DNA from: Euptelea pleiosperma
Lineage: Eukaryota > Streptophyta > Magnoliopsida > Ranunculales > Eupteleaceae
Reading direction: 5' to 3'
Assembly (NCBI GenBank): GCA_035048495.1
Contig: CM068541.1
Location: forward strand, 9,927,929-9,991,928
DNA length: 64,000 nucleotides
The notes under the pieces are model-generated. The model saw only the letters and a program-made list of their open reading frames with translations. It did not search any database and was not told where the DNA came from. The position numbers and the translations under genes are program-made. Shown piece by piece: positions 54,736 to 64,000 of this stretch (position 1 is the stretch's first letter; each line of letters starts with the position of its first letter).

Positions 54736-55385
54736 CAGAAATTATCAATCAAGCCGATTTTTAATGTGTATTAGGGTTGCAACTTGGGCGGACTCAACCT
54801 GAGCCCGATGAGTTCAACCCGACGTCGGGTTGGCCCTGCACCCCTACCTCTACTACTAAGCGTTCCTTCAGTACTTGAGTTGGGTTAGGGTTGAGGCTTC
54901 ACCCAACCCGTGCCTGACATACACTATACACACACACACACACACACGTTAATATAGCCCACAGATATACATATTTTACATTAGTATAATAAGATTACAT
55001 GGAGAATTTTGAACTTGTAATTCTTGTATGAATAAATCTATAAAGACGACGAATATAAATATGTATATATTTTGTTAATTTGCTCCTATTTAACATGATG
55101 TGGAAATGAAGCTATTATTTAATGGCTAGCATAAAGGTCGCTATATTGACCAATAAACAATTTTAATATGAAAAAAATTTAGCAACCTTTTTAATCAATA
55201 AAAAAATATATATGAAATTGACCATCCCGACCAACACGATAGGGTGGGGCTTGGTTTAAGAAATATAAGGCTGGCCTCAGGTTGGGTTGGGTTAGGGTTG
55301 ACCTCCAACCCAACCCAACCTGCTTGAGCAGTCCTAGTTTCTATATCCACTAAAGGGTGGGCTAACATCCTTGTTAGTGGACCCA
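54730..55385. mobile_element. Family 1 MITE remnant split by a hAT-like MITE
   Basis: The left piece ATTATCAATCAAGCCGATTT (54737) and right piece ATATCCACTAAAGGGTGGGC (55344) are consecutive parts of the family's right half; 54775-55336 interrupts them. Confidence 0.55.
54775..55336. mobile_element. hAT-like MITE with CAACCC-rich ends
   Basis: Ends TAGGGTTGCAACTTGGGC / TTGAGCAGTCCTA, interior rich in AACCCAACC / GGGTTGGG. Includes an (AC)n run at 54930-54948. The flanking duplication is not clear. Confidence 0.6.
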
Positions 55386-55704
55386 AAAAAACGCAACTAA
55401 GTACGGCCACAAGAATCCTCTGCATCCGAAGTTCTTGTGTCCAAAGTTTTTTCGATTCTTAAAGATTTGCTATTGCATACGCAATACGGATTGGCCGCGT
55501 TGGCCTACATGTAGCAATAAAACCTTCTAATACGATGATGAGTTTTGGAGCGTAGTTCCAGAAAATTCTTTCACCGTATAATGGGCAATTTTTATGCATG
55601 GGATTTCGTGCAATCTCTTTTTTCGTTCCACCTCATCCTCATCCATATAGAATTTACTTTTTTTTTGTAGAGACCCTCAATGCAGTCGATGAGTGGCCCT
55701 ATGC

Positions 55705-55940
55705 AGCACATTTTTTGGGCCCACTCACTGCACGGATGTTAGTCCACCCTTTGGTGGATATACACATAAAAAATCAGCTTGATTGATGATTTCTTTGGTG
55801 CCCAAAAACATGCTTGAATCCAACGGCTAGAATCATTCCTAAAAAATGCTAAAATATAATTGCAAGAGATAATCTAACTGATTTTTGGTTTGTATATCCA
55901 CCATTAGCCGAGCTAAACATCCATGCGGTCAGTGGGCAAC
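55705..55940. mobile_element. Family 1 palindromic MITE
   Basis: Arms TGGGCCCACTCACTGCACGG / CCATGCGGTCAGTGGGCAA and inner AAAAATCAGCTTGATTGATG / CTAACTGATTTTTGG. Confidence 0.7.
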
Positions 55941-56689
55941 TCATCCTCGAGATTCATTTGCATAAATTTTGTTTTCTCCCATAAGACATGTTTTCTTTCA
56001 GACCAATAGAACACCAAATGGTAAGAAAATATATATCTACTTTTACTTTTATTTTTCAATCTTTGGATAAGCTGATTGCAGACATTTAGTGTGGGAGTAA
56101 AGAGTATGGACCCTAAAGAGTACTCCATGTGGCATTTTGGGAGCGTGACTTTAAACTTTGAAGTCCAGAGTAGACACAAAACTCAGGCTCCTACTTTGAA
56201 ATGGAGTACGGTTGTTGGTGAGTGACATTGTCAGGGGTAACTGTCAAGTGGAGGGGCACTAGTCACCAATTTTGGTCACTAGCAATAGTGATGAAAAGTG
56301 AACTCCAAAAAGAATTGATGGGTTGTATGTGTTAAATGTAGAGGAGTTGATCAGTGGTATAACCATGTGGATCATCATAGGTAGCTTCCTACTTTCTTCA
56401 ACCATCCAAAAGAGAATTGATTGATGGAATTAGTTTTTGTGGACACTAGTTGAGAGAGAGAAATTGGCTCTCAAGCCTTGGAATAAATCCCAAATAATGA
56501 TTGTTCGCTTGCTACCTTTACCACCCTTTAACAAAATCCTAGCCCCACCACTACATCAACATGTCAAAAAAGCCTATAGATCAACAACTAAAATCATCCA
56601 GACAACAACTGTATGCATATGTAGCTGTCACTTCTATCATACTCTCGTTGTCGATCAAGCCCAACTTTTTTGAGATAAAACGACACACG

Positions 56690-56960
56690 ATTGTGGGGCA
56701 CACATGGAAACAAGTTAAGGGCTGATTGTTTGTGAAAATGATCTCTATGGTTTCTTTACTAAAAAAAATGGATCTCTATGGTTTCTTCTCATAAAAAATC
56801 AGCATGTCTGACGTTTATAATCATGTGAAAAGTAGATTACAAGTTGAAATATTTTGGACAATCCATTTCATCCTCATAAGAGAAAGAACAAAAATATTGG
56901 CCCTTGACTCACCTCCATGCGGACCGTGGCTGTGTTATGGGTCAGGTTATTTTGACACAT
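56690..56960. mobile_element. Family 2 MITE fragment
   Basis: Shares TGGGGCACACATGG, GTTAAGGGCTGATTG, AAAAGTAGATTACAAGTTGA and TGGACAATCCATTTC with 34876-35261. Rearranged around a short direct repeat (GGATCTCTATGGTTTCTT). Confidence 0.5.
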
Positions 56961-57174
56961 TAGTTGACATACTTATATGAGGTCCACATAGATATGAGTT
57001 AAGGGTTGATATACGTAGGAGAGGGATCGCCGTCGCAAAAAAATTAGCCCTTAACTCATCTTTGTATGTGCCTCATGACCATGAGTCATTTTTGTGCCAA
57101 AAAAAATAAGTCGTGGCAACCTATCACAACACATAAATTTTCAAAATCAAAGAAGTCTTATTTAGTATTAGGGG

Positions 57175-57455
57175 AACGCCACCTTACATGTGGAACACTC
57201 TTAGAGATCACTGACCGTATTGATGTTTGGCCCTTCCCTAGGTGGATCAACATGCAAAAAATCAGTCTGATCAATGATTTTTAAGATTTGATTGGAGTCA
57301 TTTTCATGGGTTTTTAACCGTAGATTTCGAGCATTATTTTGGGTACTCAAATCCATAGGTTTGAAATAATCAACGTAATATTTGGTATATAGGTCCACCT
57401 AGGGATAGGACAAACATACATATGGTCAATGGTCTCTAAGAGTGTGCCACGTGAC
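57175..57455. mobile_element. Family 1 palindromic MITE
   Basis: Arms GTGGAACACTCTTAGAGATC / GTCTCTAAGAGTGTGCCAC, and ACTGACCGTATTGATGTTTG / ACATACATATGGTCAATGG. Confidence 0.8.
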
Positions 57456-57579
57456 TTATACTATGGTCCCTCGTCATCATTGATTAGGGACTTCAGCGTG
57501 CTGAACAACCTGAACTGTGTAGGGCCTACTCTACTCCAACCCAAGTTTGTTTTTAGAATAAAGAGGCATTTAAGGAGAA

Positions 57580-57775
57580 AACATTCGCCGGTCCCGGGTC
57601 CTTTAAACTTTGAAGGTCCCCCTGCCAAAATGTCTGACACGTACTTCAAGGCCTAAACCCACCCACGTTAACCCCTTGGTTAGTTGGGAAAGGGTGGTTA
57701 ACAAAGGGTACGTGTCAAACATTTTGGAAGGGGACCTTCAAAGTTTGAAGGACCCGGGACCAGCAAATTTTTTAT
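57580..57775. repeat. Inverted repeat around CCGGTCCCGGGTCC
   Basis: CGGTCCCGGGTCCTTTAAAC (about 57591) to CCAAAATGTCTGACACGTAC is mirrored by GTACGTGTCAAACATTTTGG to GGACCCGGGACC (57707-57760). A foldback of about 170 bp with no assigned family. Confidence 0.75.
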
Positions 57776-57930
57776 CGCATTTAAGGAGGGAAGGTAAGTA
57801 GAGAGGCCTTTAATTGTCACAAATCAACCAAGTAAGACCTGTACAAAATTCGTTAGCAGCCCTTTTCATGCATTATTACCACTTCCTAGGTTCAAATGAC
57901 AATGGGTTTCTATGCGTAGGCGGTCTCACC

Positions 57931-58296
57931 TAGGAGTGTCAACGTGTAGGTTCCGATTTCTAAGGTGGCCAGAATTGGAATTGACTGTTCCGATTCTCAA
58001 AATGATGGATCCAGAACCAGAACCGATTATGTAGTTTATGTCGGTTCCAGTTCCAAGTATATTGGGTCCAATCTTGATAATATGAGAATTTTAACACTAT
58101 ATTTATATATTGGTTATGGTTCTTATTAGCTTGGTTCTGGTTCATATCGATTTTGGTTCTATATTAAACTATCCAGAACCGAACCATTATTTTCGGTTCG
58201 GTTTCAGTTCCGGTTCTTTTTTAATCGGTTCCCAAAAATGTGGAATTGGAAATGGTGTTTTCGATTCCGGTAAAACCGGTAAAATTGAAACCCTTA
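57931..58296. mobile_element. hAT-like MITE, 366 bp, GGTTCC/GGAACC-rich
   Basis: Ends TAGGAGTGTCAA / TTGAAACCCTTA and a perfect 8-bp duplication GTCTCACC (57923-57930, 58297-58304). The interior is GAACCGG/CGGTTCC-rich, typical of plant hAT MITEs. Confidence 0.9.
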
Positions 58297-58520
58297 GTCT
58301 CACCTACACTGTTGTGTATTTTCTGCCCCCCTCTTTTATTATTTTTAAGTGGATCGCAGAGGTTCTACAGAAGTACAAGGACAAAATCGTCTTAAAATAG
58401 TGATTGAGCATGATTTGGCCATTGTTTCTAAAACAAAGTTGTTAAAACCTAAAGGTTACTATTTGATAAATTTTTATTTTGACAAAGAAGTCCCAACTAA
58501 CGGTCAAATCTAATCTGCAT

Positions 58521-58873
58521 GGAGCAAAGCGGATCACACACCACAATATGAGCCACGTAGCACACTATTAGAGGACGATGACCGTATGTATGTTTGGCCA
58601 GTCCCCCGTTGGACCTGCAAACCAAAAATCAGGCTGATTAGTTATGTCAGACCTTTGGATCTAGTATCCCAAATAATGGTCAATAATGCTTTAAATTCTA
58701 CGGTTAGAATCAACCCATGCAAATGACTCCAATCCAATGCTTAGAAATCACTAATCAAACTAATTTTTGGTTTACAAGTCCGCGAGGGACTAGCCAAACA
58801 TCCATACGGTCATCGTCCTCTAAGAGTGTACCCCGTGGCTCATATTGTGACGTGTGATTGGCTTCGCTCACAC
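58521..58873. mobile_element. Family 1 palindromic MITE
   Basis: Long arms: GAGCAAAGCGGATCACAC, CACAATATGAGCCACGTAGC and complements, ending at GTGTGATTGGCTTCGCTCAC. Strong foldback. Confidence 0.8.
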
Positions 58874-59258
58874 CAAGGTTTTCTCGTCTGCATACGTTTA
58901 CAGACTTAAAAATATGCAAATATTGTCAGCACTGTTGGATGCCCATTGAAAAATGTGTTATTTTAAATATATTTTATAAATTAAAACACGTTTTTCAAGG
59001 AGTATTAGACAATGGATGCAGTGTTTGCATGCTTTTGAGTTTGTAAACGCTGCAGACTAGATTATTCATTCCCCAACCAACCAGGGTGAACCTGGGGAAA
59101 AAATCTTATCCACTGTAAGACGTCGAAGTCCCAACTCCCAACTACTCACGACTCTTTGCTTAAAGCCGTCTTTGAGCAAATATGCTAAACGTGGCCGTAC
59201 GAGTCAGGTAGCTCATTCTTCCAGACCACTTACCAAAGATAGGATCATTTATAAAGAA

Positions 59259-59642
59259 AAGTAAAACTTCTATCACAGAGGTCCGAGAGATGCTTCTGTC
59301 ACAATGAAAATCACAGGCCACATGGCATACACTTAGTGGACGCTTACCTTATGGATGTTTGGCCAGTCCCTCATTGGACCTCTAAACCAAAAATCAGCCT
59401 CATTAGTGATTTGATTGAAGTTACTTTCACGGGTTGCTTTTAACGGTAGGAATTTGAGTGTTGTTTGGGTGCAAATATCCAAAGATTGTAAATCACTAAT
59501 CAGACTGATTTTTGGTTATAGGTCCACCGAGGGACCGGCCAAACATCCATACGGTAAGAGTCCACTAAGAGTGTGCCATGTGGCCTGTGATTTGCATTGT
59601 GACAGAAGCATCTGTCAGAACACTGTGATAGAAGATTTACTC
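59259..59642. mobile_element. Family 1 palindromic MITE
   Basis: Arms AGTAAAACTTCTATCACAG ... AGATGCTTCTGTCACAATG ... ATCACAGGCCACATGGCA and complements. The same AGTAAAACTTC terminus as 47531-47854. Confidence 0.85.
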
Positions 59643-60450
59643 AAGTGTGCTACTGGCCGTAAGCAAAGTTTCCCATCCCTAGGTAGACCCAAAGATAAAA
59701 AAGGGACGGGATATTGGCACCCGCGTTTTCGCTCAGTAAACTCATCATTAAAAAAAAAAAAAAGAAGAGCAACCTAGAGAAAAGAAAGAAAGAAGAAGAC
59801 AGAAGGAGGAAGAGGTGGCCACCGCAGGTACCTCTCTCTATCTCTCAAAAAAATAAAAAACCAAAAAAATGAGAAGAAGGAGGAGGAGGCCGCCGCCATC
59901 AATACCGCAGGTGCGTCCTCCCTCTTTCTCTCGTTTCGGGCTGACAGCCCCTGAGGCCGAGTTTGGCATGCCACACTCGACCTCGGGCTTCTCTCGGGCT
60001 GCCGAGTGTTGCAAGCCACACTCGGCGTCGGGGGCTGTAGAGGTAACCCAAAACCAATGCGAAAGAGAGAGAGGGACAGTGAGAGCAAGAGAGGGAGAGG
60101 GACAGAGAAAGGGGGCGTACCTACGGTGGCGATGATCGGCGGTCTCCTCTTTCATCTTCTTCTTCTTTGGTGTTTTTTATTTTTATTTTTATAGGTGTGA
60201 TGAGTAAAGAAATGGGGATTGAGATTTTTGGGTTTATTGAGCGAAAACGCGGGTGCCAATGTTCCGTCCCATAAAAAATCAGCCCGATTTGTGATTTCTT
60301 TCCGTTGGATTTGAATATTATTCCTAAGTTTGTTTTCTTTAGCCATGATTCAACAATTATTTGAGGTGCTCAGATCAAACGTCCAGAAATTACCAATCAC
60401 GTTGGTTTTTGGTCTCGAAGAGTGTACCACGTGGCTCACAACGTCGTTAG
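59643..60450. mobile_element. Family 1 MITE split by a TIR element
   Basis: The left piece CCCATCCCTAGGTAGACCCA (59672) and the right piece (AAATCAGCCCGATTTGTGAT to GAGTGTACCACGTGGCTCAC, 60275-60440) make one family member once 59703-60270 is removed. Confidence 0.75.
59703..60270. mobile_element. TIR element with GC-rich interior, 568 bp, near the HGO promoter
   Basis: Thirty-nine-bp TIRs with three mismatches (GGGACGG, then ATTGGCACCCGCGTTTTCGC, then TCA-TAAAC) and a perfect 8-bp duplication ATAAAAAA (59695-59702, 60271-60278). A second inverted pair GCCACCGCAGGTAC / GTACCTACGGTGGC lies inside. The core (59870-60120) is GC-rich with repeated CCGAGT-GCAAGCCACACTCG words, unlike its AT-rich neighbourhood. 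No recognisable coding sequence. Confidence 0.85.
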
Positions 60451-60645
60451 TGATTTTTCGCTCAAAGACGTCTTTGACCAAAAAAAAATTAAAAGGGGCT
60501 CCTCTTTTAATCGATCGGCAATGGCGATAGCGACGCCTATTACTCATTACACAGCCCTGACTTTTCACTTTTGTCTCTGAAAAAAAAAAACACAAAAAAC
60601 GAACCGCCATCTTTCTCATTTGGTTTCTCAGGACCAGACTCTCTG
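60451..60645 (+). promoter_or_regulatory. HGO proximal promoter and 5' UTR
   Basis: About 200 bp between the end of the MITE block and the ATG. The A-run at 60480-60489 and TTAAAAGG could serve as an initiation region, but no firm TATA box is seen. Any upstream control DNA has been replaced by transposons. Confidence 0.4.
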
Positions 60646-61755
60646 ATGGAGAAACAACCAATCTCCAAGATCAACGGCCTTGATTTTCCGGCGGAGCTGG
60701 AACACCAGTCCGGCTTCGGCAATCATTTCTCATCAGAGGCGATACCCGGAGCTCTGCCTCAGGGTCAGAACAATCCTCTCGTCTGTCCGTACGGTCTCTA
60801 CGCCGAGCAGATCTCTGGCACCTCCTTCACAGCCCCTCGCAAGTCCAACCAGAGAAGGTTTGTTTCGCTACTGTTCTTCGCTCAATTTTTCGTCGAAGAT
60901 GGAAATTATACGGTTTTCTTAATTGATTTTTTTGATCACCGTTGGTTCTATATTGATTGATTTTGTTTCTGTTAATTTATGTGCAGTTGGCTATACCGGA
61001 TCAAACCATCGGTTACACACGAACCATTTAAACCCCGAGTTCCTGGACACAAGAAACTCGTTAGTGAGTTTAACGAGTCCAACAGTTCTGCTAACCCAAC
61101 TCAGCTGCGCTGGAAGCCTGTAGAGGTTCCTGATTCGCCGACTGATTTCATCGATGGGCTGTACACGATATGTGGGGCGGGGAGTTCTTTCCTTCGGCAT
61201 GGATATGCGATTCACATGTAATTACTATCTCATAGTTAGTTGAAATTTAGAGGGGGTGTTTGGTAGCGGATTTTAAATTGCCGCCAAAAGATGACTATGT
61301 ATCCTGCAATTGAAAAGCGTTTGGTTTTTCACTTGCCTGTATTTATGGGATGGGGACATATAATCACATGTTGAATTTGCATTGCTCAACTTAAAATTTG
61401 TTGCCAAACATCCCCTGTTTATCTTCATTTATATCAGATTGTTTCTGTTAATCCATTTTGTTTGATTAACAATTTGTTATCCATATGGTTTGATTAACAT
61501 TTTGTTTCAGATTGTCTTAGTTTATATGTTAAGGAGTTTAAAATTAGCATCCTTTGATAGAAGCTGAAAGAACATTATAATTATCTGTTACTACACGATT
61601 TGAAATCGATGCTTACTTGAAACTGTAAAGAACAGTTGTGCATTTGACAGACGAACAAACCTTGTTTGCTTGTAGGTACACTGCTAATAAATCGATGGAG
61701 GATTGTGCTTTTTGCAATGCTGATGGCGACTTCTTGATAGTCCCCCAAAAAGGAA
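60646..61755 (+). CDS. HGO: Homogentisate 1,2-dioxygenase, exons 1-3 (gene continues beyond the window)
   Basis: Exons 60646-60857, 60987-61217, 61676-61755; all GT..AG, phases join. Residues: [61 protein letters not shown]-like [56 protein letters not shown]. These are the N-terminal hallmarks of the enzyme that opens the homogentisate ring to maleylacetoacetate in tyrosine breakdown, using Fe(II). The iron-binding His/Glu residues are in the C-terminal part, not included here. The start MEKQP at 60646 fits the family length; an in-frame ATG at 60571 would add 25 residues. Exon 4 was not found before 64000, so intron 3 exceeds 2.2 kb. No frame defects are seen. Confidence 0.95.
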
Positions 61756-62118
61756 GTAAGCGACTCCCAATAACTTTTCTAAGTTGCTTTCTAAATCGAG
61801 ATGTTTGTAAGGTGAATGGTCGTCCTGAGGTGGATAATGCTTGAGGGATGCTTTTAAGTAAATTCCAGAACATGATTCTTTTATCCAGACTACCCTCCTG
61901 CCCTATAATCTTACTTCTGTTTCAATCCCTCTTCAGAACCTCCTCTTTTCGTATTACCGACTATTCTACCATGATTTGATCAAGACCGTTTAACTTTGTC
62001 CATTTTTAATTTATCTCGTTTTAAAGCCGAATGTGGTATATTTCTAATGTTTATAAATATGGTCATAATAAGTTTATTTTGACATCTTATTAAATGTGAA
62101 GACGGTTATAAGTGAAGA

Positions 62119-62400
62119 TTTTTTTTGAGGTGAAGAAGAAAAAACAATAGAATTAGGCGGTTAAGAAAACCACCAAAAGAAACAAAGGAGAAAGAAAAAA
62201 TTAAAAGACTATCTCCCCTATACAACAAGGACTCCCACTTAAATACAAAAACTTTGTAAAAAAGACCAGCACTGAAACATTAAGGCCTTGATCGAGATAA
62301 TAATACAATGAACCTCCTCCTCCCTATCCTCAAACGCCTTTGGTTCATTCCCCACCACACCCATAAAACCACGAAGGGGAGAATAGTGGGCCTAAAACCA
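62119..62400 (-). mobile_element. L1 3' fragment in HGO intron 3
   Basis: A T-run at 62119-62126; the minus strand encodes KAFEDREEEVHCIIISIKAL, matching the ORF2 C-terminus, then a 3' UTR. 5'-truncated. Confidence 0.7.
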
Positions 62401-62929
62401 AAATCCCAAGAAAGATTTTAATGCATGGGCATTTTCACACCGGGCTCGAGTGGAGCAGCCTGCGTATATGGGGCACACTTGGGGTGGGATGGCCCGTGTG
62501 AAATGGGACCCACGAAGGAGGGTTCAACCGAGGGCCTGGATCATGGGCCATGAGATAAATGAATCTAATCTCATGCTACCAACAGTCGTGGCTTTTGGGG
62601 AGTATTGGTTAAATGTTCTGCATCAGATTTGCACCGACCGCATTCTCAAAGGCTTTAAATGTGCCATCTTTCTTGTTGAAAATATTGAAAAGAACAGGGA
62701 ACCTCTTTAAGAGGTGTGTATTCGCACCAAGTAACTAACCAAAAGCGAACTCTATCCCCGTTCCCCACTTGGTAAGGGAACAAGGATATTAGTGAAAGGT
62801 GGAGGGGTTATTTTCAGAAATTATCAAATGAAGAATACATAAAGAGCTTAAGATTAGCATGAGCTGCTATTCTTAGAAGACCAGAGGACATATAAACAAC
62901 CCTAGGATTACGGTTATAGAAGTGAAAAA

Positions 62930-64000
62930 AAATGAACTACGATGAAGGTACGAAAGGCTCTAAGCCCAGATGGTATTTTAATGGAGGTTTGGAAGTGTAT
63001 GAGAGAGACTGAACTATGTTGGTTAACTAAGTTGTTCAACAAGATTTTGAAGACAAAATGCCAAATGAGCGGAGGAGAAGTACTATGATACTTATAAGAA
63101 TAAGGGAGATGTACAAAATTGTACTAACTATGATGCGATGAAACTTATGAACCACGCTGTAAAATTATTGGGGAGAATCATGAGAAAAGATTAAGACATG
63201 AAAAAAGATATCCGAAAACCAATTTGGTTTCATGCCAGGGAGGTCAACAATCGGATGGTATTAAGGAAAATAGGTGTCCTGAACGATATTATTGACATTA
63301 TTAAGGATATGTATGATGGAGCGATAACTAGTGCGAGAGCAAATAGTGGGGAGATAAGTGAGATTCCAATTACAATGGGTTTGCACCATGGATTAGCCTT
63401 AAAGTTTTTCTTTTTTGCACTAGTTATGGATGGATTAATTCCTCAAATTCAAGGTGAGGTCCCTTGGTGTATCCTATAGGTAGATGATGTAGTATTAGTT
63501 GATGAGACTAGAGAGGGAAGGAGGCTTCCCCCTTCGACATTGTCCTCTCCATCAAGGCTCTTCTCTTCTTCTGGTCCAAGTTATTTGAGGAGTGCACAGA
63601 GGTCTTTCTTTCGAGGAGTTGGTGTTCAGATGGGACTCTATTATGTCTAGGGGATTGTAGCCATCTTTTTCCTTCCTTTTATTCAATGAATCCCACTTTA
63701 TCAAAAAAAAAAAAAATGAGACTAGAGAGGGAGTAAATGCAAAATTAGAACTACAGAGAGATACTTTAGAAACTAAGGTTTTTAAGATAAGTAGGACCAA
63801 TATAGAATAAATGTAGTGCAACTTTAGTAAGGATACACATAAGGAAGAAACATTAGTTAAGATTGACGGGCAATAATTACCCCAAAGTGACCACTTTCAA
63901 TATTTAGGTTCGGTTATTCGTAAAGATGGAGAGATTGGTGAGGAAGTGACCCATAAAATTAGTGTTGGGTGGCTAAAGTGGAGATTCTGGTCTAGAGTAT
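62930..64000 (+). mobile_element. RTE-clade LINE reverse transcriptase remnant, truncated by the window edge
   Basis: In order, in changing frames: LSPDGILMEVWKCM, YKNKGDVQNCTNYDAMKLM, KDMYDGAITSARANSGEISE, IPITMGLHHGLALKFFFFAL, a stop then VDDVVLVDETREG (the FADD motif mutated to stop-VDD), VNAKLELQRDTLE, SDHFQYLGSVIRKDGEI, VTHKISVGWLKWRFW. The block between GFMPGRS and EKAYDRVPRE is deleted near 63230. Non-functional; in HGO intron 3. Confidence 0.88.
63519..63716 (+). mobile_element. L1 3' fragment inserted in the RTE LINE
   Basis: Encodes VLSIKALLFFWSKLFEEC, has an L1 3' UTR, and ends CACTTTATCAAAAAAAAA. A perfect 16-bp duplication TGAGACTAGAGAGGGA (63503-63518, 63717-63732) flanks it. 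Confidence 0.92.

Noticed and set aside
60571..60645. Upstream in-frame ATG of HGO as the true start
   Set aside because: The extra residues (poly-Lys/Ser type) are not part of the family as I know it; the ATG at 60646 gives the usual N-terminus.

Overview
This is a piece of a flowering-plant nuclear genome. The genes have many phase-matched GT..AG introns, the proteins match plant-type families, and the non-genic DNA is dominated by L1 and RTE LINEs, Copia-type LTR elements, Helitrons, and hAT-like and Mutator-like MITEs. Much longer introns than usual and deep nesting of repeats point to a TE-rich, perhaps woody, angiosperm. The species cannot be fixed from the sequence alone.

Three protein-coding genes can be supported. 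(1) 18-7490, minus strand: a ten-exon homologue of plant CDC48C (NVL/Rix7-type double AAA+ ATPase), about 809 aa if one base missing in exon 2 is allowed for. As written, the frame stops in the first AAA domain. (2) 11964-42978, minus strand (5' UTR to about 43400): a nine-exon gene of about 608 aa. Homology to the RNA polymerase I factor TAF1A/TAFI48 family is suggested from memory. The exons are ordinary, but the introns carry nearly 30 kb of transposon debris. (3) 60646 onward, plus strand: the first three exons of homogentisate 1,2-dioxygenase (tyrosine catabolism). The gene runs off the right edge inside intron 3.

Layout. 1-7.5 kb: CDC48C, with an L1 tail, MITE copies and a hairpin in its introns. 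7.5-12 kb: intergenic, with a Copia pol remnant, a composite Helitron and a small inverted-repeat element. 12-43.4 kb: the TAF1A-like gene. Its introns hold a rearranged L1/RNase H region (13.2-16.8 kb), an L1 inside an L1 (17.9-23.9 kb), several hAT-like MITEs with exact 8-bp target duplications, and a small LTR element (35.85-37.93 kb) inserted in an older L1. 43.5-60.6 kb: intergenic TE land with another nested L1, tandem miniature Helitrons, two small non-autonomous LTR elements, and a cluster of palindromic Mutator-like MITEs running up to the HGO promoter. 60.6-64 kb: HGO exons 1-3, then intron 3 with an RTE LINE that is itself interrupted by an L1 tail.

The most unusual item is the LTR element at 35.85-37.93 kb. 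Its internal region carries about 68 codons that closely resemble the plastid acetyl-CoA carboxylase carboxyltransferase alpha subunit (accA/CAC3), so it looks like capture of a host gene fragment. Its right LTR holds two LINE insertions of only 14-16 bp, each with a perfect 15-17 bp target duplication, and the left LTR preserves both empty sites. No tRNA, rRNA or CRISPR was found. The genes are independent transcription units; nothing suggests they act in one pathway.
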